DNA of 64,000 bases from Burkholderia sp. S171. Lineage in GTDB: Bacteria > Pseudomonadota > Gammaproteobacteria > Burkholderiales > Burkholderiaceae. The notes below the pieces were generated by a model. The model was not told the origin of the DNA. It ran no database searches and was given only the letters and a program-made list of their open reading frames with translations. The position numbers and the translations under genes are program-made. Positions 44,285 through 53,649 of this stretch are shown in pieces. Position 1 is the stretch's first letter. Every line of letters starts with the position of its first letter. Where the stretch lies: positions 278,570 through 342,569 of the forward strand of contig NZ_LMUF01000043.1 of the NCBI RefSeq assembly GCF_009766085.1, written 5' to 3'.

Positions 44285-45571
44285 TCAGGTTCCGACCGAA
44301 AGCTGCTCGGGGGTGTCGGCGGCAGGGCCGGCCTTTATCGACTTGACCAGTTGAATGAAACGTTCTTCGATGTCCTGGATCTCAAGGGGATTGATCACGA
44401 GGTCGCGCCGCATGATCCACGACGTCTCGCTCTGCCGTGCCTTGGTCATGACTGAAAGCAAGCGCTCAGAGACCGTGTGATCCGTCGCCGAGGCGAGCAG
44501 CTTGGCGAGATCGTAGGTATCGAACGCGCTGACGGCATCGAATAGCGTGCGGTCGTCAACCAGATCAAGGTCCGTAAGCGATTCGAGTTCGCTGGCCGGT
44601 CGCGCCTTTTTCTTGGAGAAATAAGCTACGCCGTTCTTTTCGATGTACGTCAGCACTTTGGTGCGTCGGAACGCGAAGATATCGTCGGCAATTTCCGCAC
44701 GCGAGAGCTTATCGAGTATCAACTGTCTCTCGACGCCGATAAGCGCCTCAAGGTCGGACAGTTCTATCAACTCGAGTTCGCTGGCGATCGAAATATCGAG
44801 ATCGTGGTCACCTACTCGCTGAGCACGTTCGATAATCCGCACGGGATCGAACGTGACAACCTGCCGGCTGATAGTGTCTTCCGCGGCGGAAGCCGGGAGG
44901 TTGCCGAGAAAGTCCGCGTGACCCACCTCGAGAGTAATGAGGTTGAGTTTCTCCATGCGTTTGAGCATGGCCATGACATGCACGCGCGGATGAGCGGCTA
45001 CTGCCTGGCACCGCTTGCAGACTTCAGTCAGCGAGATTGACACTTCATCGGATTGAAGCCGGCGGCCTCGTGGTTCTCGATTTTCACCTCCTGCCATCAA
45101 GCTAAGCACGTGGGCGTAGGAGACGATGCCGGGCAGGAAGTCTGCGTTCGTATACGTTGCGAGGAGTTCGTCCTTCCTTTTGTTTCGGCGAATCAGCGTG
45201 CGCATCAAGTGGCGAAGGAGCGGCGAGACGCGTTCTAGTTCTTCTTCCACGACCTTTGCTTCGATCATGCTTAGCCGGCAGAAGCTCAACGCCTTCGCCG
45301 TCGACCCGCGTGGCTCGGACGGCAACAACGCTGACTCTCCGAAGCACTCCCCCTTGCCCAGGGTCGCGAGGACAACACGCCTGTCGTCGCATTTCGCCGA
45401 GATCTCCACTTTTCCTTCGGCAATGACATAGATCGCCGAGGTTCCGATATACCCTTCCGAGTAGATGACTTCACCCGGTGCGACGGTCCGTAGTCTGGAC
45501 AAGGTTTCCTGATTCAATGTAGCCCCCGAAGTGTTGACGCCTGGTCCCGTTTTTGTTTGTCGGGCACTCAA
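44285..45571 (-). CDS. Cyclic-nucleotide-binding domain protein with a FliG-C-like rotor domain
   Basis: 428 residues if started at TTG 45571; no ATG exists in the first 100 codons, so the start is uncertain. Residues about 25-115 form a Crp-type cyclic-nucleotide domain with the phosphate-binding cassette FGESALLPSEPRGSTA. Residues about 175-215 resemble a Crp-like helix-turn-helix (VSISLTEVC, VHVMAMLKRMEKLNLI). Residues about 331-415 align with the FliG C-terminal domain: LVDDRTLFDAVSAFDTYDLA, then LLSVMTK and PLEIQDIEERF. One of the paired FliG aspartates is replaced (RRDL for RDDL). It precedes the MotA-like gene by 71 bases and follows a sigma-28-type promoter. I infer a nucleotide-gated motor component or regulator. 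Confidence 0.8.
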   Translation of the reverse strand: MSARQTKTGPGVNTSGATLNQETLSRLRTVAPGEVIYSEGYIGTSAIYVIAEGKVEISAKCDDRRVVLATLGKGECFGESALLPSEPRGSTAKALSFCRLSMIEAKVVEEELERVSPLLRHLMRTLIRRNKRKDELLATYTNADFLPGIVSYAHVLSLMAGGENREPRGRRLQSDEVSISLTEVCKRCQAVAAHPRVHVMAMLKRMEKLNLITLEVGHADFLGNLPASAAEDTISRQVVTFDPVRIIERAQRVGDHDLDISIASELELIELSDLEALIGVERQLILDKLSRAEIADDIFAFRRTKVLTYIEKNGVAYFSKKKARPASELESLTDLDLVDDRTLFDAVSAFDTYDLAKLLASATDHTVSERLLSVMTKARQSETSWIMRRDLVINPLEIQDIEERFIQLVKSIKAGPAADTPEQLSVGT

Positions 45572-45604
45572 GCGTTTCGCCGATATTTACGTGTTCTGGA
45601 TGCA

Positions 45605-45631
45605 ATATCGGCCCTTTTTGGGAACTCTTTA
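45605..45631 (-). promoter_or_regulatory. Sigma-28 (FliA)-type promoter of the stator operon
   Basis: On the minus strand TAAAGAGT-N11-GCCGATAT matches the FliA consensus TAAAGTTT-N11-GCCGATAA at 13 of 16 positions with exact spacing. It lies about 35 bases upstream of the TTG start of the cNMP/FliG-like gene, which places the operon in the flagellar late-gene regulon. Confidence 0.8.
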
Positions 45632-45924
45632 GTGATCCTTGCGCAACAAAATGATTGAGTGGAGGAGGGCGAGGAGAGGCGGCTCTCAGGCCTGGTCTAA
45701 TGATCATTTCCTGCAAATAAGCAAACGTTAAACCGGGGTAGCGGTGTCCGATTGACGTGATGTTTGCATGGGAAGACCGGATGCGGTGGCGGGCGCGAGG
45801 ATCGTGTTGCGGCAAGCGCTTAATACAAGGCGATACCGGCACCCTCCGCGCACCCGAGAGCTATTGCAGGGTACTTTTTAAGGCGGTTCGTGAGCAACTT
45901 CTATAAATAAGCATTGCTATGCAT
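45632..45924. other. Intergenic region without recognised genes
   Basis: About 290 bases upstream of the stator operon promoter and downstream of the tetR stop (together with the promoter and leader about 350 bases). A 123-residue minus-strand frame across 45471-45842 overlaps the promoter and real gene and shows no domain. Confidence 0.4.
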
Positions 45925-46578
45925 TTACAAGGACTTGCGTTTGCGTGGATTCGCGTATGCGCGCAGAAATACATCGGTGCCGCGCCGCGCACGCGTCTCG
46001 ATCTCCTTGGGACTCGCCGGCTCCACCAGCCCAAAAACGATGCGTGCCGGCAAGCCGCCTTCCCACAAACTCACGAGGTCTTCCGCCGCCAGTTTGGGAG
46101 AATCGACGATCAATTCGTTCCGCTCCGCCGCCGCGCGGATGATCTCGGTCAGTGCCGCCGCGGTTCGCCCCGGCCCCGCGTTGTAAAAGCGTGTCCGGAG
46201 TGCTCGGTCTTCGCGCCATACGGACGGCAGTGAATGCGCCATGCCCGCGACATGAAGGTCGATGATGACGGTCAGGAACGCAGCGCCAACACTCGCCAAC
46301 CGTTCGCGCAAGGGCATTTGGTCCGAGTCGGAGTGAGATAGCCCACGCATCATCAGTTCTGAAATGCCGCTTACCACGGTTTCAAATAATGCGTCCTTGT
46401 CGGAGAAATGACTGTAGACGGTCATCTTCGAGACGCCCGCTTTTGCAGCCACATCTTCCATGGTGACCATGTCGTAGCGTTGCGCCACAAACAGTTCGGT
46501 TGCGGCTTCCACAATGGAAGCGCGCTTGGCCGGATCTTTCGGACGACCTGCGCGACTTACCGATAAAGATTTCTGCAC
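45925..46578 (-). CDS. TetR/AcrR-family repressor of the adjacent RND pump
   Basis: 217 residues from GTG 46578, with AAGGGA eight bases upstream. The N-terminal helix-turn-helix reads RASIVEAATELFVAQRYDMV, AAKAGVSKMTVYSHFSDKDAL. The C-terminal domain resembles TetR_C types found next to efflux pumps. It is divergent from the outer membrane factor gene, and a 41-bp palindrome fills the intergenic space, so it most likely represses both directions and is released by a pump substrate. Confidence 0.93.
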   Translation of the reverse strand: MQKSLSVSRAGRPKDPAKRASIVEAATELFVAQRYDMVTMEDVAAKAGVSKMTVYSHFSDKDALFETVVSGISELMMRGLSHSDSDQMPLRERLASVGAAFLTVIIDLHVAGMAHSLPSVWREDRALRTRFYNAGPGRTAAALTEIIRAAAERNELIVDSPKLAAEDLVSLWEGGLPARIVFGLVEPASPKEIETRARRGTDVFLRAYANPRKRKSL

Positions 46579-46603
46579 GTAATTTTTCCCTTTGCAATTT
46601 CTG

Positions 46604-46644
46604 TACCGATGAGTCTATTATTGAGAATAATGTACTCATCGGTA
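46604..46644. promoter_or_regulatory. Long palindromic TetR operator between tetR and RND operon
   Basis: Perfect 11-bp arms TACCGATGAGT (46604-46614) and ACTCATCGGTA (46634-46644), with a second nested inverted repeat ATTATT-GAG-AATAAT at the centre. 17 of 20 base pairs match around 46624. It sits between the divergent starts, 10 bases before the first pump-gene ATG. Confidence 0.8.
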
Positions 46645-46659
46645 TAGGAATGGATGCAC

Positions 46660-48198
46660 ATGTCAAAGCCTTACCCAGTCTTTCATTTTAAGTGCGCATC
46701 CCGTTTATTCACAGCGATTGTGCCGATCGCACCTGTCGCGCTCCTTGTGCTCGGCTCGGCGATGCTTGCGGGCTGTACGGTCGGACCGGATTTCGCAGCA
46801 CCGGCAGCGCCCAACCCATCCAGCTTTACCGAGAAACCTCTGCCCACGCGAACCCTGTCGGCCGATACAACGGCAGGCGCGTCACAAGCGCTCGTCGCCG
46901 GGCGCGATATCCAGGGTGACTGGTGGGCGCTGTTCCACTCACCTCAGATAAACGCGCTGGTGGTTCGGGCGCTCAAGGCGAATCCAACGCTCGCCGCCGC
47001 GCAGGCAAGCTTGCGCGAGGCACGCGAGAACACGCGTGCGGAGCAGGGGAGTTTCTTTCCGCAAATCAGTGCGAGCACGTCGGGCGAGCGGGAGCGAAAC
47101 ACGCTCGCGAGCCCAGTGCCATCGGCTTATAACGTGATCAGCGGATCGTTGAGCGTGTCCTACACGCTTGATGCTTTTGGCGGCGTTCGCCGGCAAGTCG
47201 AGCAACTCAACGCTCAGGCTGACTACCAGCGCTTCGAGCTTGAGGCAACCGAGTTGACGCTGGTTGCCAACGTGGTCAATGCCGCGATCAACGAGGCCTC
47301 GCTGCAGGCGCAGATTGATACCACGCACGACATCATCCGCGCCTATACCACCGCCCTTGACGTGACCCGCCGCCGCTTCGAACTCGGCGGAGTGAGCCAG
47401 GTAGATGTGCTGCAGCAGCAATCGCTGCTTGATGCGCAGACAGCCACGTTACCCGGTTTGCACAAACAACTCGAGCAGCAACGCAATCAACTGGCGGTCT
47501 ATCTGGGTGGGCTGCCGAGCGAATACACAGCACCCACGCTGGACCTCGCAAGCCTGGTGCTGCCGGACGAGTTGCCTGTGTCCTTGCCGTCGAGTCTTGT
47601 CGCGCAACGACCCGATATCCAGGCCTACGGCGCCTTGCTGCATTCGGCGACCGCGAACGTGGGCGTGGCAGTGGCCAATATGCTGCCGCAAATATCGCTG
47701 ACAGGGAGTTACGGGCGTGATGCCAGCGGCTTCTCGAACCTGTTCAACCCCGCCGGTATTGTATGGAGCATTGCGGGCAGCCTGACGCAGCCGGTCTTCC
47801 AGGGCGGCACACTGAAAGCTAAAAAACGCGCCGCCGATGCCGCCGTCGACGTAGCGGCAGCCCAATACAGCAGCACGGTGAACTCCGCATTCCAGGATGT
47901 CGCCAATGCGCTTGTCGCAATCAATCGCGACGCCGAGACGCTTGCTGCGAATCTCGCTACGCAGAAGACGGCGGCCGCGAGCCTCAAGGTGGCGCGGGCG
48001 CAATACAGCGCTGGCGGCGGCACGTATCTCAACGTGCTGACGTCCGAGCAAGCCGACCAGAGCGCACGCCTCACCCTGATTTCCTCTCAAGCCACTCGCT
48101 ACACCGACACCGTCGCGCTGTTCCAGGCGCTGGGCGGTGGCTGGTGGCATCGAAGCGATGTCGATCCCAAAGTAGCGCAATGTTGCGGAGTGTTTTAA
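46660..48198 (+). CDS. RND efflux outer membrane factor (NodT/OprM-like lipoprotein)
   Basis: 512 residues from ATG 46660 (AGGAA nine bases upstream; ATG 46654 two codons earlier is possible). A lipobox MLAGC in the signal sequence gives a lipidated trimeric TolC-type channel. Two OEP repeats are seen: IQGDWWALFHSPQINALV ... LKANPTLAAAQASLREAREN, and YGALLHSATANVGVAVANML ... TLKAKKRAADAAVDVAAAQY. The outer membrane component is first in the operon, before adaptor and pump, which is less common than the reverse order. Confidence 0.94.
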   Translation: MSKPYPVFHFKCASRLFTAIVPIAPVALLVLGSAMLAGCTVGPDFAAPAAPNPSSFTEKPLPTRTLSADTTAGASQALVAGRDIQGDWWALFHSPQINALVVRALKANPTLAAAQASLREARENTRAEQGSFFPQISASTSGERERNTLASPVPSAYNVISGSLSVSYTLDAFGGVRRQVEQLNAQADYQRFELEATELTLVANVVNAAINEASLQAQIDTTHDIIRAYTTALDVTRRRFELGGVSQVDVLQQQSLLDAQTATLPGLHKQLEQQRNQLAVYLGGLPSEYTAPTLDLASLVLPDELPVSLPSSLVAQRPDIQAYGALLHSATANVGVAVANMLPQISLTGSYGRDASGFSNLFNPAGIVWSIAGSLTQPVFQGGTLKAKKRAADAAVDVAAAQYSSTVNSAFQDVANALVAINRDAETLAANLATQKTAAASLKVARAQYSAGGGTYLNVLTSEQADQSARLTLISSQATRYTDTVALFQALGGGWWHRSDVDPKVAQCCGVF

Positions 48199-48201
48199 CC
48201 C

Positions 48202-49395
48202 ATGACCAGCCTTTCCACCCGTGCCGATACCACCAGTCCCTCGCAGGAACGTCAGCGGCCTCCCAGAACCTCGCTTCGCCTCTTCCTGATGCTGCTCGTC
48301 GTGGCGCTGCTCGCGGCTGCGCTGATCGGCTTCCATCTCTTCAAGGGCAACATCCTCAAGAAAGTGACCGCGACTATCCAGTCGCAACAAGCAACCGTGT
48401 CTACCGCGCCGGCCGGCATGCAGCCGTGGCAGCCGACGCTCACGGCAGTGGGGTCGCTGAGGGCATCGAAGGGCGCGGATCTGTCGCTTGAAACGAGTGG
48501 CGTGATCGATGAAATCAACTTCGACTCCGGTCGCGACGTGGAGGCGGGAACGGTGCTGATGCGGCTGCGTCCGAACGACGATGTCGCCAAGCTCGAGCAG
48601 TTGCAGGCGAGCGCCGAGTTGAGCGCGATCACGTATAAACGCGATCTGCAGCAACTGGCGGCGCAAGGTGTTGCGCAATCCACGGTGGATACCGATGCCG
48701 GCAACCTGAAGGTCGCGCGTGCGCAAGTCGCGGCACAGCAGGCGTTGATGCGCGAGAAGACGGTGCGTGCGCCGTTTGCGGGGCGTCTGGGCGTGCGTCA
48801 GGTCGATGTGGGTCAATATCTGGCGGCCGGTACGACGGTCGTGACCTTGCAGGCGCTTGACCCGATGTTCCTCGACTTCTACCTGCCGCAGCAGGCGCTT
48901 GGCCAGATCGGCCTGGGCCAGGCTGTATCGGTGAGTGTCGACGCCTATCCGGGAAAAACGTTCGCCGGGAAAGTGACGTCGATGAATTCGAAAGTCGATA
49001 CATCCAGCCGCATGTTGCAGATACGCGCATCGTTCGCCAATCCGGACGGCGCGCTGCTACCCGGCATGTTCGCGAGCGCCAGCGTAACCAACGGCCCGGA
49101 GCAATCGCTCGTGACCATTCCGCAGACCGCCGTTGCGTACAACCCGTACGGGAGCCTTGTGTATGTGGTCCACAACGGCAAGAACGCGCAAGGCCAGCCG
49201 CAGGCGAGTGTCCATCAGCAGTTCGTGACGGCCGGCGAAACCCGCGGCGACCAGGTCAGCATCCTGAAGGGACTGCAGGCGGGCGACTTGGTGGTCACGG
49301 CGGGGCAGCTCAAGCTGCATAACGACGCGCTGGTCCAGATCGACAACAGCGTGAAACTGACGAACGATGCCGCACCCGTTCCGCAAGATCACTGA
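48202..49395 (+). CDS. RND efflux periplasmic adaptor (membrane fusion protein)
   Basis: 397 residues; starts three bases after the outer membrane factor stop. An uncleaved N-terminal anchor helix (LRLFLMLLVVALLAAALIGF) is followed by a lipoyl/hairpin region (GSLRASKGADLSLETSGVID ... VRAPFAGRLGVRQVDVGQYL) and a beta-barrel. Sequence style is MexH/MdtA-like. It bridges the inner membrane pump and the outer channel. Confidence 0.94.
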   Translation: MTSLSTRADTTSPSQERQRPPRTSLRLFLMLLVVALLAAALIGFHLFKGNILKKVTATIQSQQATVSTAPAGMQPWQPTLTAVGSLRASKGADLSLETSGVIDEINFDSGRDVEAGTVLMRLRPNDDVAKLEQLQASAELSAITYKRDLQQLAAQGVAQSTVDTDAGNLKVARAQVAAQQALMREKTVRAPFAGRLGVRQVDVGQYLAAGTTVVTLQALDPMFLDFYLPQQALGQIGLGQAVSVSVDAYPGKTFAGKVTSMNSKVDTSSRMLQIRASFANPDGALLPGMFASASVTNGPEQSLVTIPQTAVAYNPYGSLVYVVHNGKNAQGQPQASVHQQFVTAGETRGDQVSILKGLQAGDLVVTAGQLKLHNDALVQIDNSVKLTNDAAPVPQDH

Positions 49396-49408
49396 CCGGG
49401 ACGGCACG

Positions 49409-52400
49409 ATGAAATTCACCGACATCTTTATCCGCCGGCCCGTGCTGGCATGCGTCGTCAGCCTGATGATCCTTGTGATTGGCTACAAGGCCTTCACCTC
49501 GCTGCCCATTCTCGAGTATCCGAAAACCGAAAACGCCGTGGTGACCGTGACCACGACGTATTACGGTGCTGACCCGCAAACCGTGGCCGGCTTCGTCACG
49601 ACGCCGCTGGAAAATGCGATCGCGCAGGCGAATGGGATCGATTACCTGACGTCGAAGAGCATCTCCGGCACCAGCACGATCACTGCGAACCTGGTGCTCA
49701 ATTTCGATGCCGACAAAGCCATCACCGAGATCAACGCCAAGATCAACTCGGTGCTCAACCAGTTGCCGAGCGGCGTGCAGCAGCCGACCATCACGGTGGC
49801 GATCGGCCAGTCGCTGGATGCGTTGATCATCGGTTATTCAAGCGATGAACTCACGCCCAATCAGATCACCGATTACCTCGTGCGCAATGTGCAGCCGCGC
49901 TTGCAGGCGGTGAAAGGTGTGCAGACGGCCGAGTTGCTGGGTCCGCAATATTTCGCGTTGCGCGCGTGGCTCGATCCGCAAAAGCTGGCGGCGTATGGAC
50001 TGACCGCAACCGACGTTACTAACGCGCTGGCGGCCAACAGCGTGATTGCGGGATTGGGGACCACCAAGGGCCAGATGGTGCAGTTCAACCTGACGGCGTC
50101 GACGGATCTGCATTCGGTGCAGCAGTTCCGCGATCTCGTGGTGAAGCAGGTCAACGGCGGCATCATCCGGCTGAAGGACGTGGCGAACGTCACACTTGGT
50201 TCGGAGGACTATGAATCCGGCGTGTCGTACAATGGCAAGAAGGGCGTGTACCTCGGCATTCAGACAGCACCGTCGGCGAGTTTGCTCGATGTGATCAAGG
50301 GCGTGAAGGCCGTGCTGCCGGACATTCAGAAGGCGCTGCCCGCTGGCTTGCACAGCGCCGTTATCTACGATTCCACAGTGTTCGTGGACAGCTCGATCCA
50401 CGAGGTCGAAGCGTCGCTGATCGAAACCGTGGTGATCGTCACCCTGGTGGTGTTCGCATTCCTGGGCTCGCCGCGCTCGGTGCTGATCCCGGTTGTCGCG
50501 ATTCCGTTGTCGCTGGTCGGCACCTTCGGCGTGATGCTCGTGCTCGGCTTCTCGATCAACCTGCTGACCTTGCTCGCGCTCGTGCTGGCAATCGGGCTGG
50601 TGGTCGACGACGCCATCATCGTGGTCGAAAGCGTCAGCCGTCATCTGGAGGAGGGCATGCGGCCGCGCGACGCCGCGATCAAGGCGGCGCGCGATCTGGC
50701 GAGTCCGATCATCGCGATGACCGTCGTGCTGGTCGCGGTCTATGTTCCGATCGGTTTCCAGGGTGGCCTCACCGGTGCGCTCTTCACTGAGTTTGCGTTC
50801 ACGCTGGTGGGCGCCGTAACGATGTCGGCAGTCATCTCACTGACGTTATCGCCCATGATGTGCGGCGCATTCCTGAAGCCGCACGACCAGGGCGGGCGCT
50901 GGGTGACGGGCGTCGTGGAGACGATCGACCGGGTTTTCGGCTCGATTCAGCGGGGCTACGAACGGCTCTTGCGCAGCAGTTTGCGGACGGTTCCCGTGAC
51001 GCTGCTCTTCACGGGCCTGGTCATCGGCAGCATTTATTTTCTATACACGAGCGCCGACAGCGAACTCGCACCGCAAGAGGATCAGGGCGTGGTGATCCTG
51101 CAGCCGACCTCTGCGCCTAACGCGACGCTCCAGCAAAAGGAGATGTTCGGCCGCCAGGTCGGCGACATGATGGCTCTCTTGCCCGAAGCCGCGCAGACGT
51201 TCCAGGTCGAGAGCCCAGCGCAGTCGATCGCTGGTGTGACGCTCAAGCCTTGGGACGAGCGTCATCGCAACGCGTCCGTGATCCAGCGCGACTTGCAAAA
51301 CCAGCTCAACGAAGTGGCGGGGCAAAAAGTCGTCGCGTTCCAGCCGCCTGCTCTGCCGGGCTCGCAGGGTTTGCCTATCCAGTTCGTGCTCAAGTCCACT
51401 CAGCCGCTGGATACGCTGAATGGTGAGGCGCAGAAGTTTCTTGCTGACGCCGCAGCAAGCGGGATGTTTCTGTTTATTGATAGCGACCTGAAGTTCGACC
51501 AGCCGCAGAAAGTGATCGATATCGATCGCGACAAGGCCTCTCAACTCGGGCTGACGATGACACAAGTCGGCACGGCGCTTGGCGGTTTGCTTGGCGGCGG
51601 TTATACGAACTACTTCAGCCTCGATTCGCGGTCATACAAGGTCATTGCGCAAGTGCAGCAGCGCTCCCGGCTGACGCTGGACCAGATCATGGATTTTCAG
51701 ATCGCGACCGTGAACAATGTGCCCGTGCCGTTATCGGCGATTGGCCACATACGGACCGAAACGGTGCCTGAAACCATCAACCATTTCCAGCAGGTGAGTT
51801 CGGCGACCATTTCCGGGGTGCCCGCGCTTGGTGTTTCGCAGGATGCTGCACTCAAGTCGCTGCAGGCGCTGGCGGCTCGCACGCTGCCGGCCGATGTTTC
51901 TATCGACTATGCGGGGCCTCTGCGTCAGCTCGTGCAGGAATCAAGTGGCTTTGTCGGTACGTTCATTCTCGCGCTCATCATCATTTACCTGAGCCTCGCG
52001 GCGTTGTTTGAAAGCTTCCGCGATCCGCTGGTGATCCTTGTGTCAATTCCGATGTCGGTCGCGGGAGCGCTCGTCTTCATCAGTCTTGGACTTGGCGGTG
52101 CGTCGCTCAACATCTACACCGAGGTCGGTTTGGTGACGCTGATGGGGCTGATCAGCAAACACGGGATCCTGATCGTTGAAGTGGCGAATGCGGCACAGCA
52201 AGAGGGAATGTCGAAACTCGAAGCCATCATTCACGCTGCGGGAATCCGGCTTCGTCCGATCCTGATGACCACGGCTGCCATGGTCCTCGGTGTCGTGCCG
52301 CTCATCATGTCGGCGGGTGCGGGCGCGGCGTCGCGATTCAACATGGGGCTGGTGATTGCGAGCGGGTTGTCTATCGGCACGCTGTTCACGCTTTTCGTGT

Positions 52401-52516
52401 TGCCGGCGGTCTATCTCACGATCGCGGCGCGTCATGTCCCGGAAGAGGAAGAGGGGTCGGCAGATACTGCTTCACTAGAGCCGGCATCTAATCGAACCCC
52501 AAGCGCAGTTGCATAA
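49409..52516 (+). CDS. RND multidrug efflux pump, inner membrane transporter
   Basis: 1035 residues from ATG 49409 (MKFTDIFIRRPVLACVVSLM). Duplicated six-helix halves with two large periplasmic loops, as in AcrB/MexI. The proton-relay aspartates are in GLVVDDAIIVVESVSRHLEE of helix 4, and the late helix shows TEVGLVTLMGLISKHGILIV with the conserved Lys. It lies 13 bases after the adaptor. Expected to expel amphipathic drugs, solvents or signals using the proton gradient. Confidence 0.95.
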   Translation: MKFTDIFIRRPVLACVVSLMILVIGYKAFTSLPILEYPKTENAVVTVTTTYYGADPQTVAGFVTTPLENAIAQANGIDYLTSKSISGTSTITANLVLNFDADKAITEINAKINSVLNQLPSGVQQPTITVAIGQSLDALIIGYSSDELTPNQITDYLVRNVQPRLQAVKGVQTAELLGPQYFALRAWLDPQKLAAYGLTATDVTNALAANSVIAGLGTTKGQMVQFNLTASTDLHSVQQFRDLVVKQVNGGIIRLKDVANVTLGSEDYESGVSYNGKKGVYLGIQTAPSASLLDVIKGVKAVLPDIQKALPAGLHSAVIYDSTVFVDSSIHEVEASLIETVVIVTLVVFAFLGSPRSVLIPVVAIPLSLVGTFGVMLVLGFSINLLTLLALVLAIGLVVDDAIIVVESVSRHLEEGMRPRDAAIKAARDLASPIIAMTVVLVAVYVPIGFQGGLTGALFTEFAFTLVGAVTMSAVISLTLSPMMCGAFLKPHDQGGRWVTGVVETIDRVFGSIQRGYERLLRSSLRTVPVTLLFTGLVIGSIYFLYTSADSELAPQEDQGVVILQPTSAPNATLQQKEMFGRQVGDMMALLPEAAQTFQVESPAQSIAGVTLKPWDERHRNASVIQRDLQNQLNEVAGQKVVAFQPPALPGSQGLPIQFVLKSTQPLDTLNGEAQKFLADAAASGMFLFIDSDLKFDQPQKVIDIDRDKASQLGLTMTQVGTALGGLLGGGYTNYFSLDSRSYKVIAQVQQRSRLTLDQIMDFQIATVNNVPVPLSAIGHIRTETVPETINHFQQVSSATISGVPALGVSQDAALKSLQALAARTLPADVSIDYAGPLRQLVQESSGFVGTFILALIIIYLSLAALFESFRDPLVILVSIPMSVAGALVFISLGLGGASLNIYTEVGLVTLMGLISKHGILIVEVANAAQQEGMSKLEAIIHAAGIRLRPILMTTAAMVLGVVPLIMSAGAGAASRFNMGLVIASGLSIGTLFTLFVLPAVYLTIAARHVPEEEEGSADTASLEPASNRTPSAVA

Positions 52517-52575
52517 AGCTGCGGACGGCGTACACGTGACGACGCCGTTTTCTTCTCATCGACCATAAGAAAAAA

Positions 52576-53217
52576 TCAGGTGCTGGTCGATGCAACGAGA
52601 TCCCGAAGGCTTGCCGTCAACGTCTCAATGACGACTTCCCGTAGCCGCATGACAGCGGGCTGCAATGGTCGTCCGCCGTCATGCAACGAGACGCTTAATG
52701 TGGGCGGCGCTACTGCCGGCAAGCCCATCGCGTCTCCCACAGTCCGCAGGCTATTCGGCAAGCCGGCCGTCGTGCGCAGCGTCACGCCCAGTCCAGCTTC
52801 AACAGCCGCCCATAGCCCATGAAGGCTTGGACTCGTGAATGCGATACGCCAAGGTACACCGGCATCGTCCAGTGCGGCAAGCGCGCGTTGGCGAAAAAAA
52901 CAGGGGGTCCGGTACATCACGAGCGAGATCGGCTCACCGGGTGCCCACACCCTTTCCGTGGATACCGGCCCGGTCCAGGCCAAAGGCAACACGCCCAGCC
53001 GTTCGGCATCACCGCGTGCCCCATTACCGAGCGCAACGACAAGATCCAACTCGTATGGGGCAGATAAATCTCGTTTCGTTCCGAGTGACGCCTGCAGGGC
53101 CGTCGAACTAACGCTTTCACCCGTCCGTTTCCCCAAGAACTTCCGGGGAAGGACGCAAGCCTGCAACCCGGCGGACATCCAAAACCGCAGTCTGCCCGCC
53201 ATCATGGCCTCTCTCAT
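52576..53217 (-). pseudogene. LysR-type regulator remnant without DNA-binding domain
   Basis: The frame encodes only a LysR effector domain: APYELDLVVALGNGARG, LPLAWTGPVSTERVWAPGEP, LVMYRTPCFFRQRALAALDD, LHGLWAAVEAGLGVTLRT. The N-terminal winged helix is missing. The first ~50 residues (for example LQACVLPRKFLGKRTGES) look like partly shifted LysR sequence, so there is likely decay as well as truncation. No helix-turn-helix is found in the 400 bases upstream. It lies downstream of and convergent with the RND pump. Confidence 0.7.
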
Positions 53218-53649
53218 CAGGTGAGGCCCTTACCGCCTACCCGCGTCTGACCTCCACCGCGCGATTCAGTCGTACCGCAAGGCTGTTGCCGCGCCACCTA
53301 ACTTGCTGCGTTGCAACATTTTGCTGCTAATCCGTGTTTTGGTAATCGTTTTCCATCGATTAAACCTTTATAGGCATTGAGATTAGTGAAATCACTAGGT
53401 CAATGATGTAAAGCTTTACGCTTTATTTTTTTTCTACTAGCATGGTTGTACGCGCTCAGACATCAGCTGTTTCCTGGCGACAAGAGGTTCGTCATCCCGA
53501 CGATGACTGGTTCGACCACCCTCGTAAACGATTACCACGAAGCCGAAGCACGGCTCGGTTGATTGAAAGGGTGATCGGAGTCAGAAAAGTCGCCTTGAGT
53601 CCGCGGAGCGTTAAGGGAAGTGTTAATTCGTTCATATTCTTTGGAGTCC
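53218..53649. promoter_or_regulatory. Promoter region of the LacI-controlled uptake operon
   Basis: 432 bases. It contains the LacI operator at 53341-53363 and, downstream of it, an AT-rich promoter-like stretch around 53370-53440. The region between the operator and the ATG (about 290 bases) is long and may hold a 5' leader; no riboswitch fold was recognised. A short frame at 53442-53831 is not supported. Confidence 0.45.
53341..53363. promoter_or_regulatory. LacI-family operator, site 1
   Basis: GGTAATCGTTTTCC fits the LacI-family palindrome GGnAAnCGnTTnCC perfectly, and a wider dyad TAATCG...CGATTA encloses it. Its 14-base core GTAATCGTTTTCCA is repeated exactly, in inverted orientation, upstream of the lacI-type gene at 62041. 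Confidence 0.7.

Noticed and set aside
47449..48816. 455-residue minus-strand frame antisense to the RND outer membrane factor and adaptor
   Set aside because: Composition is low-complexity Arg/His/Gln-rich and the plus strand carries clear OEP and adaptor domains.
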